Part shown: in pieces, positions 15,386 to 23,155 of the stretch
How positions within the stretch are numbered: position 1 is the stretch's first letter
Layout of the letters: each line of letters opens with the position of its first letter
From: a virus
IMG/VR virus record: IMGVR_UViG_3300047557_002625
Location: 1 to 35,559 of that record
Length of the DNA stretch: 35,559 nucleotides
Strand: one strand, 5' to 3'
Notes under the pieces: generated by a model
What the model was told of the DNA's origin: nothing
Seen by the model: the letters and a program-made list of their open reading frames with translations, nothing else
The model's database searches: none
Made by a program: the position numbers and the translations under genes

Positions 15386-15715
15386 ATGAAAAGACCTAAA
15401 ATAGACTCAAACAAAGTTATTAGAGTAGAACCAAAAATGGTTAAAGAAGGTCCTGAAGTTGGGGCATTATTTATTATGATATTTGGATTTACGATTGGAA
15501 TGTTATTCATCTTACTAATGTCTTGTGAAGAACAAAAATCTAAACCAGTAGTAGAACCACCGAAAGAATTAAGTAAAACTACTGATAATTATTATCAGCG
15601 TGTATCCGAATTTACTTACGAAGGTTGCGAATACATTAGAGTAGGATATGGAAAAAGTATTTGGGGTTCACATAAAGGAAATTGTAAAAACCCAATACAC
15701 AAAACTAATGAGTAA
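15386..15715 (+). CDS. Membrane-anchored small protein with phage GNCKNP domain
   Basis: A 109-residue protein. After a basic N-terminus comes a TM segment (about 29-47, LFIMIFGFTIGMLFILLMS) that ends in LMSC, a possible lipobox far from the start. A proline-rich spacer leads to a compact C-terminal domain (FTYEGCEYIRVGYGKSIWGS, then HKGNCKNP) with two Cys; this C-terminal pattern occurs in small proteins of many phages. It probably exposes this domain to the periplasm. Function unknown. Confidence 0.75.
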   Translation: MKRPKIDSNKVIRVEPKMVKEGPEVGALFIMIFGFTIGMLFILLMSCEEQKSKPVVEPPKELSKTTDNYYQRVSEFTYEGCEYIRVGYGKSIWGSHKGNCKNPIHKTNE

Positions 15716-16082
15716 AAAACCCGACAATGTTGCTGACAACCCAGCACTATTACCTTATGGATCAAACGTTGGTGCACCAGCAATTGTCGTAAATGATATT
15801 CAGTTTTGGAAAAGCCCAAGAGTTAATCATGTTAATCAACAATTTGAAGACAAGTTTGAAGAACTCAAAAAAGAATATGAAAAACTTATTGAGGAATACA
15901 GGTGGAACGACTTGGTCTACAAATCAAAATTCAGTTTTGAACCTGTAATTGGAAAAATTTATCACTTATATTATGGTACAGATGGAAAAATATTCTTATC
16001 TTTGATATCACCAAGTGAATGGAACCGAGAACACATCGGGTCATTCAAGTATAACCACGACAATAAATGGATTAAGATATGA
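15708..16082 (+). CDS. DUF2452-like protein
   Basis: A 124-residue protein from the ATG at 15708, which overlaps the previous stop codon; an upstream in-frame start would add 20 residues that do not fit the family. The pattern LLPYGSNVGAPAIVV, VNQQFEDKFEELKKEYEKL, WNDLVYKSKFSFEPVIG, YHLYY and FLSLISPSEW matches what I recall of DUF2452, a family found in Bacteroidetes and other bacteria with no known function. Phage copies suggest host-derived acquisition. Confidence 0.78.
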   Translation: MSKKPDNVADNPALLPYGSNVGAPAIVVNDIQFWKSPRVNHVNQQFEDKFEELKKEYEKLIEEYRWNDLVYKSKFSFEPVIGKIYHLYYGTDGKIFLSLISPSEWNREHIGSFKYNHDNKWIKI

Positions 16083-16786
16083 TACTTACAATAATTTCAG
16101 ATACTCACAACAAACACAAACACATTACAGGTGATTTGAAGGGTGGTGATTTACTACTACATGCTGGTGACATTTCTTCTATGGGATATGAACATGAGAT
16201 TCGTGAGTTTGCGAAGTGGTATAATAATTTAAGTTACTACCACCATAAAGTGTTTATTGCTGGTAATCACGATTGGGGTTTTCAAAACAATGTTGAGAAA
16301 GTCAAAAGTATATTATCCGAATACGACACTATCAATTATCTACAAGACGATTGGATTACAGTTGGTGATGGTGATCCACATGATCCTAATGTAAATACTG
16401 TTAAAATTTGGGGTAGCCCATGGCAACCTGAGTTCTATAATTGGGCATTTAACTTACCACGAAATGGTGAAGAGTTGAAAGCGGTATGGGATATGATACC
16501 TGATGATATTGACATCTTGATTACTCACGGTCCAGCTTGGGGATTCTTGGATGATGTTGAAGGTCGTCGAAACGATCACTTGGGTTGTGAATTACTCGCA
16601 GAACGAATTAAACAAATCAAACCTAAGATCCATATCTGCGGACATATCCATACTGGTTATGGACACTACTACGATGGACATACACACTACTTCAACGCTG
16701 CCGTATTGAATGAACGATACAATTATGCTCATTTACCTTGGCACATTGATTGGAACCCAATAACAAATGAAATACAATTTTTATGA
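16079..16786 (+). CDS. Calcineurin-like metallophosphoesterase
   Basis: A 235-residue phosphoesterase with all core motifs in order: SDTH (D8, H10), HAGDISS, AGNHDWG, ILITHGPAWG and CGHIHTGYGH. These bind two metals and hydrolyse phosphoesters. Stand-alone enzymes of this type act on nucleotides, RNA ends or small phosphoesters; the substrate is not visible. It is coupled by overlaps to the DUF2452-like gene and the RmlC-like gene. It could process nucleotides or counter nucleotide-based host signalling, but that is only a guess. Confidence 0.9.
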   Translation: MILTIISDTHNKHKHITGDLKGGDLLLHAGDISSMGYEHEIREFAKWYNNLSYYHHKVFIAGNHDWGFQNNVEKVKSILSEYDTINYLQDDWITVGDGDPHDPNVNTVKIWGSPWQPEFYNWAFNLPRNGEELKAVWDMIPDDIDILITHGPAWGFLDDVEGRRNDHLGCELLAERIKQIKPKIHICGHIHTGYGHYYDGHTHYFNAAVLNERYNYAHLPWHIDWNPITNEIQFL

Positions 16787-17283
16787 TGGAGAAAGCACAT
16801 TTTATTGAGAACAGAGTTTTCAGAGATAAACGAGGAACATTCAGTCCATTGGATCTTGCCAAATTAGATAAGAATTGGTTACAGAGTAATATTAGCATAA
16901 ACCCCCGTAAATACACACTTCGGGGGTTACACTTCCAAAAGAATGAATACGCTCAAGCCAAACTAATTAAAGTGATCTCAGGTAAGATATTGGACTTCGT
17001 TATCGATATGAGACCTGTATCTGAAGATTACAATAAAGTATTTTTCTTTGAGATGAATGAAGGTGATGAGGTGTATGTCCCAAGATACTTTGCTCACGGT
17101 TTCATAACAACCGAAGAAAACTCGGTAGTTCAATATTTGGTTGATAATGATTATAGTCCCGAGAACGAAGGAGTTAAAGTTTGGACTGATTATCCTGAGA
17201 TTGAAAGAAAAATGAGAGAGTTAGATCCGTTCTTTGGAAAAGAACTTGTGATCATACATGATAAAGATTTAGTTGAGAAATAG
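16783..17283 (+). CDS. rmlC: RmlC-like dTDP-sugar 3,5-epimerase
   Basis: A 166-residue cupin of the dTDP-4-dehydrorhamnose 3,5-epimerase family. RDKRGTF, the catalytic His in LRGLHFQ, KLIKVISGKILDFVIDMR, VPRYFAHGFIT and the Tyr in VVQYLVDNDYSPENEG are all present. RmlC turns dTDP-4-keto-6-deoxyglucose into the rhamnose precursor. No rmlA, B or D gene is in the window, so it would depend on host precursors or act on a related sugar, for example to alter surface polysaccharide or modify phage components. A GC-rich hairpin (16900-16928) lies inside the coding sequence over the RGLHFQ codons. Confidence 0.9.
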   Translation: MMEKAHFIENRVFRDKRGTFSPLDLAKLDKNWLQSNISINPRKYTLRGLHFQKNEYAQAKLIKVISGKILDFVIDMRPVSEDYNKVFFFEMNEGDEVYVPRYFAHGFITTEENSVVQYLVDNDYSPENEGVKVWTDYPEIERKMRELDPFFGKELVIIHDKDLVEK

Positions 17284-17294
17284 AAACTCACAGA

Positions 17295-17302
17295 TATTTA
17301 TT
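17295..17302 (+). promoter_or_regulatory. TATTTATT motif, putative late promoter
   Basis: GATATTTATTATT stands 14 nt before the ATG of the DUF5856-like gene, in a 33-nt gap after the RmlC-like gene. It has the same core as the motifs at 18483, 19405, 23475, 26725 and 31157. Confidence 0.5.
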
Positions 17303-17316
17303 ATTAAAAATAGATT

Positions 17317-17805
17317 ATGAACAAAAAAGATTTAACTGATACGTTTCTTGAAGAAATCAAAAGAATTTTGATGGAACAAGAAGAAGAGAATGAAACTGAG
17401 ACAGAAGAAACCGAAGGAGACGGAGGACAAAATTCTGATTTTGATGAAATGGTTTCAAGATTACTACACTCACAAACACAGGTACACATATTCCATTTAG
17501 GTACAAAAGGAGCAGGATCTTACGCAGCTCACAAAGCACTTCAAGGGTATTATGAGGGTATTGATGCGTTAGTTGATGGTTTAATCGAATCCTTTCAAGG
17601 TAGATATGGTTTAGTTACAAACTACGAAACTTATGATATGGATAAATTTGAATCGGTTGCAAAATGTATTTCATATTTAACTGATTTGAACAAAATGATT
17701 ACTGAAAAAAGAAAGTCAGTGAAAGATTCTTATTTACAAAATCAGATCGATACGGTCCAAGAGTTGTTGTTTTCAACACTATACAAACTAAAATTCTTAA
17801 AATAA
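17317..17805 (+). CDS. Ferritin-like DUF5856-type protein with (I/L)xE N-terminus
   Basis: A 162-residue protein. The N-terminal helix (LEEIKRILMEQEEE) ends in I-L-M-E and is followed by a disordered acidic stretch. The folded part has SRLLHSQTQVHIFHL, AAHKALQGYYEGIDALVDGL and SFQGRYGLV, a four-helix pattern like Dps/ferritin-type proteins that I associate with phage family DUF5856; iron ligands are not complete enough to claim ferroxidase activity. It has its own putative late promoter and a terminator directly after it, so it is a single-gene unit. The N-terminus suggests head packaging. Confidence 0.8.
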   Translation: MNKKDLTDTFLEEIKRILMEQEEENETETEETEGDGGQNSDFDEMVSRLLHSQTQVHIFHLGTKGAGSYAAHKALQGYYEGIDALVDGLIESFQGRYGLVTNYETYDMDKFESVAKCISYLTDLNKMITEKRKSVKDSYLQNQIDTVQELLFSTLYKLKFLK

Positions 17806-17828
17806 AAGGGGTCTCAACCCCTTTTTTT
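17804..17828. terminator. Rho-independent terminator
   Basis: AAAAGGGGT / ACCCCTTTT stem with a 4-nt loop (CTCA) and a run of T. It begins at the stop codon of the DUF5856-like gene. Confidence 0.9.
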
Positions 17829-17863
17829 ATTTAACTCTATTCTTTTACCATTATTTTTTGATA

Positions 17864-18127
17864 GTGGAAGTTAATAAAAATCTTTTCTATTATTTGGTTA
17901 GGAATTATCCTATAACCGAAGTCGAAAAATTAAATAAACAATACCTAAAGTTAGGTAGTTGTCCTTATTTTTTACACGAGTCTAAGAGAAGGATGAAAGA
18001 TTACTTGTTCGAAGAGTTAGAATCAAAAGTGCCTGAACACTTTGAAACGGATCAAGATAAAAAAGAAGTTTATTTTACGATAAAAAATTACATCGACTCG
18101 GCAAGAGAATTAAAAAACATAACATAA
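17864..18127 (+). CDS. Small hypothetical protein
   Basis: An 87-residue protein; GTG at 17864 (MEVNKNLFYYLVRNY) is chosen over the TTG six bases upstream. It is rich in Lys, Glu and Tyr and mostly helical (EVEKLNKQYLKLG, ESKRRMKDYLFEELESK). No motif is recognised. It follows a terminator and is coupled to the next gene by TAATG, so the pair must have a promoter in the 35-nt gap, where I see only AT-rich sequence. Confidence 0.7.
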   Translation: MEVNKNLFYYLVRNYPITEVEKLNKQYLKLGSCPYFLHESKRRMKDYLFEELESKVPEHFETDQDKKEVYFTIKNYIDSARELKNIT

Positions 18128-18480
18128 TGGCACACCCAATACTTCATGCTAAAAGTTCCGCTAAAAAGTTTGGTGGAAAATGGGAAGATTACATTCATCT
18201 TCATAATTGGATTGATGAAACTAAAGGATGGTATGGACATTCTTTACACAGAGCATTTAGACATCATAGTGAGGGCATATTCGAACTACAAGAAAAGTTT
18301 GGTGCTGAGTTCAAGAATAGTGACGGTAAGACGGTTTATACTAGATATGTTGGCGAACAACATGTAAAAGAGGATTGTAATGGTATTGTACCGTCAGCAT
18401 CTGATTGGATTAAAATCTTGATTTCAAATGAAAGACCTTTGTGGGTTACAAAGACTATTAAGTTAGAGTTTGAAGACTAA
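18127..18480 (+). CDS. DUF6915-like protein
   Basis: A 117-residue protein that starts MAHPILHAKSSAKKFGGKWE and continues with DYIHLHNWIDETKGWY, HRAFRHHSEGIF, and YVGEQHVKEDCNGIVPSASD. This His-rich pattern matches DUF6915 as I recall it, a family in bacteria and phages of unknown function; the conserved His residues suggest metal binding. Coupled to the preceding gene. Confidence 0.82.
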   Translation: MAHPILHAKSSAKKFGGKWEDYIHLHNWIDETKGWYGHSLHRAFRHHSEGIFELQEKFGAEFKNSDGKTVYTRYVGEQHVKEDCNGIVPSASDWIKILISNERPLWVTKTIKLEFED

Positions 18481-18482
18481 TA

Positions 18483-18490
18483 TATTTATA
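18483..18490 (+). promoter_or_regulatory. TATTTATA motif, putative late promoter
   Basis: ATATTTATA follows directly after the DUF6915-like stop codon and lies 12 nt before the chosen ATG of the next gene at 18503. Confidence 0.45.
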
Positions 18491-18502
18491 GTTAAAAAGA
18501 TC

Positions 18503-19225
18503 ATGAAATTATCACCAGAACAATATAAAAAATTCAAAAGATTTAACAACTTTTTAATTTCTGAAGACGCTTCAACATTGGAGTGGCAAAATTATACGTA
18601 CGAATACGGTGGTTATATGGATTCACCATACGGACCTTATTCTCGAGGAAGAGAAGTCGACGGACTACAAAACTTCAGAGAAGAGGTTCGAGTACTTGAA
18701 GATATACTTGAAACAGAACTCCAGGAATTAGATTTTGCAAGACACATGGAGTGTGAAAACTGTACTGGAAATGCTACGATCAATATTATTTACGATGCCG
18801 AAACAATGACCATAAACTTTCAAGTAGACGTTGAATTTATGGAAACCCATGAACATAATAACGAACAAACTTTTGATAGAATCTCAGCTATAGAAAGAAG
18901 TGAATGGTCTACTTACAAATATTTAAAACTATTGGGGAATCAAGAATTTGTTGATGATATTAAAAATAAATACGGCGATGAAATCACGGTTGAATATAAT
19001 GGAGGTGGTGATAGCGGATATATTCAAGATAATGATATACCTGAAGTTTTAGAAAATATTACTTATGAAATTTTAGATGCGTATTATTCTGGATGGGAGA
19101 TCAACGAAGGATCCACAGGTAATATAATTTATGATTTCAAAGATAAAACGGTTATTATTTACCATGACCTGTTCGAAAACAGTACATTCGGTGTTGAATT
19201 AGGTGAAATAAAATTGACACAATAA
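18503..19225 (+). CDS. Acidic hypothetical protein with FLISE N-terminus
   Basis: A 240-residue acidic protein of unknown function. I chose ATG 18503 (MKLSPEQYKKFKRFNNFLIS) because the longer frame runs through the putative late promoter. The N-terminal helix ends L-I-S-E, a possible cleavage site of the kind described for the neighbouring proteins. The body is rich in Asp, Glu and Tyr and beta-prone, with CENC near 83-86. Head packaging is possible by analogy. No family recognised. Confidence 0.75.
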   Translation: MKLSPEQYKKFKRFNNFLISEDASTLEWQNYTYEYGGYMDSPYGPYSRGREVDGLQNFREEVRVLEDILETELQELDFARHMECENCTGNATINIIYDAETMTINFQVDVEFMETHEHNNEQTFDRISAIERSEWSTYKYLKLLGNQEFVDDIKNKYGDEITVEYNGGGDSGYIQDNDIPEVLENITYEILDAYYSGWEINEGSTGNIIYDFKDKTVIIYHDLFENSTFGVELGEIKLTQ

Positions 19226-19226
19226 T

Positions 19227-19257
19227 TTGGTAGTCTGTATAAATGTTATTATATTTG
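19227..19257 (+). promoter_or_regulatory. Bacteroidetes-type promoter
   Basis: TTG (19227-19229), 20 nt, then TATATTTG (19250-19257), 6 nt before the ATG of a 46-residue gene. This fits the -33/-7 consensus TTG...TAnnTTTG of the primary sigma factor of Bacteroidetes. The same arrangement occurs before the genes at 30758 and 34875 (minus). Confidence 0.7.
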
Positions 19258-19263
19258 TGGACT

Positions 19264-19404
19264 ATGAAAAAGGAAGAAATTACAATCAATGGTTTATCAC
19301 TTAGACACGTTGCTCAGATCGTCAGAAGAAAGATGATCCAAAAATCTGTACCCTCAAAAAAAGTCTATACTCGAAAGAATAAGCATAAACTTTCGGAGTG
19401 TTGA
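19264..19404 (+). CDS. Small basic protein, 46 residues
   Basis: A short gene (MKKEEITINGLSLRHVAQIV...) encoding a highly basic 46-residue protein that ends with KVYTRKNKHKLSEC. It has a good host-type promoter right upstream, which makes expression likely. The first half looks helical and the tail is Lys/Arg-rich, so nucleic-acid or ribosome binding is possible. No family recognised. It lies between two genes with late-type motifs, so its timing may differ from theirs. Confidence 0.7.
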   Translation: MKKEEITINGLSLRHVAQIVRRKMIQKSVPSKKVYTRKNKHKLSEC

Positions 19405-19412
19405 TATTTATT
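19405..19412 (+). promoter_or_regulatory. TATTTATT motif, putative late promoter
   Basis: GATATTTATTATTG begins right at the stop codon of the 46-residue gene and ends 4 nt before the ATG at 19417. If it is a -10-like box, the transcript would be almost leaderless. Confidence 0.5.
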
Positions 19413-19416
19413 ATTG

Positions 19417-20268
19417 ATGAGAGATTTAATCAGAGAAGAATTAAGAAAATTCCACAGCAAGGTCTTATTAGAAGAAGAGGATAATTACTATACCTGTAAA
19501 CGATTTGCAGGTAATAGACCCAAATATACTTTATGTAGAAGTATATCATCTACAGGATTCTGGTTACATGACGATAAAGGTCTACAAATGAAAGACCTAA
19601 TCATTAGCACCCTTAAACCACTTTTCGTTAAGTTCAGTGATGAGGAAAAAGAAAAATTTAAAAAGGGTGTTAGAATTCTCACCAAACTTGGTAAAATAAC
19701 TCAAGATAAAAGAGATAAGTTTATTGAAGAAAAAATTGAGAATAATGGTATTGTAAAAGTTAATGGTGTATGGCATCCAGTTAATAAATTAAATACCAAT
19801 CACAGAGACTTATCTGAGTTTTTAACTGATCTTATCAGTAAAACTAACGACAGACAATTGATAATGAATATTCTCCAAGATCCCAAAAAAGGATTAAATC
19901 AAATCAAATACGAATTACCCCAACTAATTAAAGACCACTTCAAAAATACCCAAGACCTATTTGATTACACTAAAAACATTACACAAACATCCAGAGTTGG
20001 TGAAGCCGCAGAAGAGAAAGTAAAAGAAGAATTGCAGGATATGGGATTCACGGTTGGTTATCAAGGAGGTGATGGTGATGTTATTGACATGAATTTTGGT
20101 ACCGATTTAATTATGGGTAGACCCGACATTGGATGGAAAACAATCCAAGTAAAAAGAAATGAAGGTGCTTGGGACAAGAGCAAAAAATACTATTATGTTG
20201 ATTGGGTAATTATTGCTGATCCATTTACCATCTACGATAATAAAACAAAACAACCTGTTGAGTTATGA
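19417..20268 (+). CDS. Putative packaged nuclease: (I/L)xE N-terminus and PD-(D/E)XK-like C-terminus
   Basis: A 283-residue protein. The first 20 residues form a basic helix with L-L-E-E at its end (FHSKVLLEEE). The middle (60-190) is helical and unrecognised. Residues about 193-283 look like a restriction-endonuclease fold: VGEAAEEKVKEELQDMGF with an early Glu, then FGTDLIMG (D230) and TIQVKR (Q244, K246), giving the D...(E/Q)xK pattern seen in PD-(D/E)XK nucleases. If packaged and ejected, it could attack host or competing DNA early in infection. It heads a coupled operon (ATGA overlap) with three more proteins of similar N-terminus. Domain call is motif-based. Confidence 0.75.
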   Translation: MRDLIREELRKFHSKVLLEEEDNYYTCKRFAGNRPKYTLCRSISSTGFWLHDDKGLQMKDLIISTLKPLFVKFSDEEKEKFKKGVRILTKLGKITQDKRDKFIEEKIENNGIVKVNGVWHPVNKLNTNHRDLSEFLTDLISKTNDRQLIMNILQDPKKGLNQIKYELPQLIKDHFKNTQDLFDYTKNITQTSRVGEAAEEKVKEELQDMGFTVGYQGGDGDVIDMNFGTDLIMGRPDIGWKTIQVKRNEGAWDKSKKYYYVDWVIIADPFTIYDNKTKQPVEL

Positions 20269-20612
20269 AATACATAATAACAGAATCACAAGAACTAAGT
20301 CTTAGGTTATTAAGACGAGGAATTGAACTTGAAAAGATTGATAAACTAATTGAAGGTCAAACGGAGATACAAGATCCTTGTACGTTTGATGGTCCTGAAG
20401 ATTATGCTGACTTTTGTATTGGACAGGCTTTAGGTTTTTATTATTGTGATGAAGGATATTGTGATAATGAAGACGATGAAGAAGATAATGAAGGTAGAAA
20501 AGGACCAACAGAAGAAATGTGGGAAGTGAGAGAGGACGTTGAATTATATGTGGAGAATAAGTACTATGACTATCTATACGGATTATATGAAGATTCAAAT
20601 TGCGAAGAATGA
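20265..20612 (+). CDS. Acidic protein with IITE N-terminus
   Basis: A 115-residue, very acidic protein. It starts MKYIITESQELSLRLLRRG, an N-terminal pattern (I-I-T-E-x-Q) shared with the next two genes. The middle has a Cys/Asp/Glu cluster (YYCDEGYCDNEDDEEDNEGR) that might bind a metal. Coupled by ATGA overlaps on both sides. Function unknown; acidic composition could mimic DNA or neutralise basic proteins. Confidence 0.78.
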   Translation: MKYIITESQELSLRLLRRGIELEKIDKLIEGQTEIQDPCTFDGPEDYADFCIGQALGFYYCDEGYCDNEDDEEDNEGRKGPTEEMWEVREDVELYVENKYYDYLYGLYEDSNCEE

Positions 20613-20911
20613 AAATAATAATAACCGAAAAACAAGCTGATCAGATTTTCACAGAAAAAATAGTATGTGAAAAGTGTGAACATTCTTGGAAAAAAGAAGA
20701 GGGTGATAAACATCCTTATCTATGTCATGATTGCGGTTGGGACCAAAAAGAAAAAAGATACGACGATAAGGAACTCTTTAATTTTTGGAAAAACAAATTA
20801 TCAGGTGAGATGAATGAGAAATGGTCTGAAAAATATAAAAAATCAATCGACTGTAATAACCCCAAAGGATTTTCCCAAAGGGCTCATTGTCAGGGAAGAA
20901 AGAAAAAGTAA
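20609..20911 (+). CDS. Zinc-ribbon protein with IITE N-terminus
   Basis: A 100-residue protein from the ATG at 20609 that overlaps the previous stop codon. MKIIITEKQADQIF is followed by a four-Cys zinc ribbon (C20, C23, C39, C42; CEKCEHSW and CHDCGWD), and by a C-terminal motif CNNPKGFSQRAHCQGRKKK that recurs in large-phage proteins. It probably binds nucleic acid or a partner protein through the ribbon. Confidence 0.8.
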   Translation: MKIIITEKQADQIFTEKIVCEKCEHSWKKEEGDKHPYLCHDCGWDQKEKRYDDKELFNFWKNKLSGEMNEKWSEKYKKSIDCNNPKGFSQRAHCQGRKKK

Positions 20912-20917
20912 TAAGAA

Positions 20918-21835
20918 GTGAAGGTAATTTTAACAGAGGAACAATTAGATTTGGTAAACGCCAAAATGAACTACATTCAGATATTGGATGAGATGGTTTT
21001 TTCTTTGTCATTACTAAGTGAGGATGAAGAAAGAGAACCTGATATGGTATGGGACTTCACCACAGCCAAAGATCAAATCAAACAGGCGAGTAGATGGGTT
21101 AAAACAAAAGAAGATGCCATTGAATTTCTTAGAACAGTCCGTGATAAAATTAAAGAACTACCAGACAATACAAAGTTAAAGATCATGGAATATGTGATCT
21201 TTGCACTTATGGGTGTTGTTGGTCTGAAACTAATTTACAGAGTCCTTAATCCACCATTGGAGACTATACAGAAAGTGGAGAAAAAAGCTCTCGAAGATAT
21301 CAAACCAAAATACGAAAGAATTCGTAAATCAGATGAAACCTTATTAAATCATTTGAAGTGGGAAGAAGGATCAATCAGAGATAAAGGAGAACCTGTATTA
21401 AGAGCATACGATCTTGGTGATGGGGCATATACGATTGGTTATGGACACGCCATATTTAAAGGTGAAAATGAAGGGTATGACTTCCTTCCAAACTATAATA
21501 AAATTAAACCTGGTGTTACAAGAATAACTAAAGCTCAGGCGGACACTTTATTAAAAGATGATATTAAAATCGCTGAGGGAATTATCAATAAGATATTAGA
21601 TGAATGGGAAGAACAAGGTATTAAACCTGAATTAACTCAAGGTATGTATAACACTTTGGTTTCTATGGCATATAATATGGGACCTGGTATTAGAACTAAA
21701 GACTTTTTACAATCAATCAAGAAAGGTGATTTTGAAACTGCGAGACAAGAAATCGCAAACACAAGTAGTAACCTATTCAAACAATTCCCTGGATTACAGA
21801 TTCGTAGAGAAAAAGAAGCTCAAATGTTTGTATAA
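20918..21835 (+). CDS. GH24 (T4-type) lysozyme with N-terminal helix and TM segment
   Basis: A 305-residue lysozyme that starts with GTG (MKVILTEEQLDLV). N-terminal region: I-L-T-E-type start, then helices, then a TM segment at about 90-109 (EYVIFALMGVVGLKLIYRVL). The C-terminal domain (about 138-305) is glycoside hydrolase family 24: Glu at 149/150 in LKWEEGS, AYDLGDGAYTIGYGH with Asp165 and Thr172, and YNTLVSMAYNMGPG and QFPGLQIRREKEA. It cleaves peptidoglycan glycan strands. The N-terminal region sets it apart from the lysis-cassette endolysin and fits an entry lysozyme carried in the virion or anchored in a membrane. Confidence 0.92.
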   Translation: MKVILTEEQLDLVNAKMNYIQILDEMVFSLSLLSEDEEREPDMVWDFTTAKDQIKQASRWVKTKEDAIEFLRTVRDKIKELPDNTKLKIMEYVIFALMGVVGLKLIYRVLNPPLETIQKVEKKALEDIKPKYERIRKSDETLLNHLKWEEGSIRDKGEPVLRAYDLGDGAYTIGYGHAIFKGENEGYDFLPNYNKIKPGVTRITKAQADTLLKDDIKIAEGIINKILDEWEEQGIKPELTQGMYNTLVSMAYNMGPGIRTKDFLQSIKKGDFETARQEIANTSSNLFKQFPGLQIRREKEAQMFV

Positions 21836-22497
21836 TGAACGAAGAAAAAATACTTAAATTATTTAAAAAATTTGTCGGAGGTGTTATAGATCTTCACGGG
21901 TTAAAATGTATTCCTGTTTCGGTCGGTGAATTTGGGACACCACATAAATTAATTATAGAGTTTTATCCCATCCGATTTAAATTAGAGAACCCAAATGATG
22001 TTCCTTACTACTACCCAATAGTTGAAAGTGAACTATATGACATTGTTGAAGAATTTTCAGAATATATAAATCTTAATTTAGAATCTGAGGTGTTGTTAGA
22101 TAAAACGCCAGAATTATATTTTAATAATGAGGTTAAAAATAAAATACAAAAAGTTTTTGATTCCGTTAAAGAAATTAAATTCATTACAGGAACTCCATTT
22201 GTTGGATATAGAAGATGGGTCATCAATATAAAATCCGTTGGATTTAAAACTGAGTATTTTGACGCAGATTCGTTTTATATTAAAAATACCGTTGTTCCAA
22301 TATCAGCAACAAAAAATGGTGAAAATGTTGATGTTAATGAAGCAATAAATGAATATATTGATGAATTCTTACCACAGGCAGAAATATACCATGAAACTGA
22401 AGAATATTATGAAGATATTGATCAAGTGATTGCTCAATACCCACTTTTAAGTGCTGACTATGTTGCTACTTACTACGATACCAAATTTATACGGTAA
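21835..22497 (+). CDS. Hypothetical protein
   Basis: A 220-residue protein coupled to the lysozyme gene by TAATG. It starts NEEKILKLFKKFVGGVIDLHG and has a mixed alpha/beta pattern with an acidic C-terminus (YHETEEYYEDIDQVIAQY). Phrases such as SVGEFGTPHKLIIEFYP and RWVINIKSVGFK occur as beta strands. It resembles the many small paralogue-like proteins of the 27-34 kb region in composition but lacks their N-terminal motif. Function unknown. Confidence 0.75.
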   Translation: MNEEKILKLFKKFVGGVIDLHGLKCIPVSVGEFGTPHKLIIEFYPIRFKLENPNDVPYYYPIVESELYDIVEEFSEYINLNLESEVLLDKTPELYFNNEVKNKIQKVFDSVKEIKFITGTPFVGYRRWVINIKSVGFKTEYFDADSFYIKNTVVPISATKNGENVDVNEAINEYIDEFLPQAEIYHETEEYYEDIDQVIAQYPLLSADYVATYYDTKFIR

Positions 22498-22586
22498 GTC
22501 TTATCATAGGTCAAGAAATTATTCGTTTACAAGTCAAAAACAAAAAACTATATTTTTATTAGAAAATAAACAAAAATTAAATTAAA

Positions 22587-23108
22587 ATGAAAAAATTAAT
22601 AATCGATTCAGCACACTCAGAAGTTGGGTTTAAAGTAAAACACTTAATGATTTCTACGGTTAAAGGTAATTTCAGTACCTTTGGTGGTGGTGTACAAGAA
22701 GACGGTAGTGTATTCGTCTCTATTAACACTAACTCTATTAACACAGGGAATGTGGACAGAGACAATCACCTTAAGTCAGCGGACTTCTTTAACGTAGAGG
22801 AGAACCCTACAATCACTTTTGCAGGTAAGATGACTGAAGATATGAAAACAGTTACAGGTAGTGTTACGATCAAAGGAATCACTAAAGACATCGAACTTAA
22901 CACTGAGTATAACGGTATGAGTGTTGATCCTTGGGGAAACACTAAACACGGATGGGAAATCACAGGTACAATCAATAGAAATGATTTCGATCTTACATGG
23001 AATGCACCATTAGAAACAGGCGGTGTATTAGTAAGTGAAAAAGTTACCTTAACTTTTGATATCCAAATGTCGGAAATGGTTGAACAAACTGTAGAACAAG
23101 AAGCGTAA
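22587..23108 (+). CDS. YceI-like lipid-binding-type protein
   Basis: A 173-residue protein of the YceI family, a lipocalin-like barrel known to bind isoprenoids such as ubiquinone precursors. Visible motifs: IDSAHSEVGFKVKHLMISTV (start of barrel), SINTGNVDRDNHLKSADFFN, NPTITFAGK, VTIKGITKDIELNTEY and a C-terminal FDIQM strand. Host YceI proteins usually have a signal peptide; this one has none, so it should stay in the cytoplasm. An 89-nt AT-rich gap before it contains a weak TATATTTT box, and a terminator follows it, so it seems to be a single-gene unit. Confidence 0.92.
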   Translation: MKKLIIDSAHSEVGFKVKHLMISTVKGNFSTFGGGVQEDGSVFVSINTNSINTGNVDRDNHLKSADFFNVEENPTITFAGKMTEDMKTVTGSVTIKGITKDIELNTEYNGMSVDPWGNTKHGWEITGTINRNDFDLTWNAPLETGGVLVSEKVTLTFDIQMSEMVEQTVEQEA

Positions 23109-23128
23109 TACAAACAATACGGTTATGG

Positions 23129-23155
23129 AACCCCACTCAAAAGGTGGGGTTTTTT
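23129..23155. terminator. Bidirectional rho-independent terminator
   Basis: Stem AACCCCAC / GTGGGGTT (23129-23136 with 23144-23151), 7-nt loop, then a T run. It lies between the YceI-like gene and the end of the leftward gene at 23154. Confidence 0.88.

Noticed and set aside
22545-22560. Promoter before the YceI-like gene (TATATTTTTATT)
   Set aside because: It matches neither TATTTAT nor TAnnTTTG exactly and has no TTG at the right distance.
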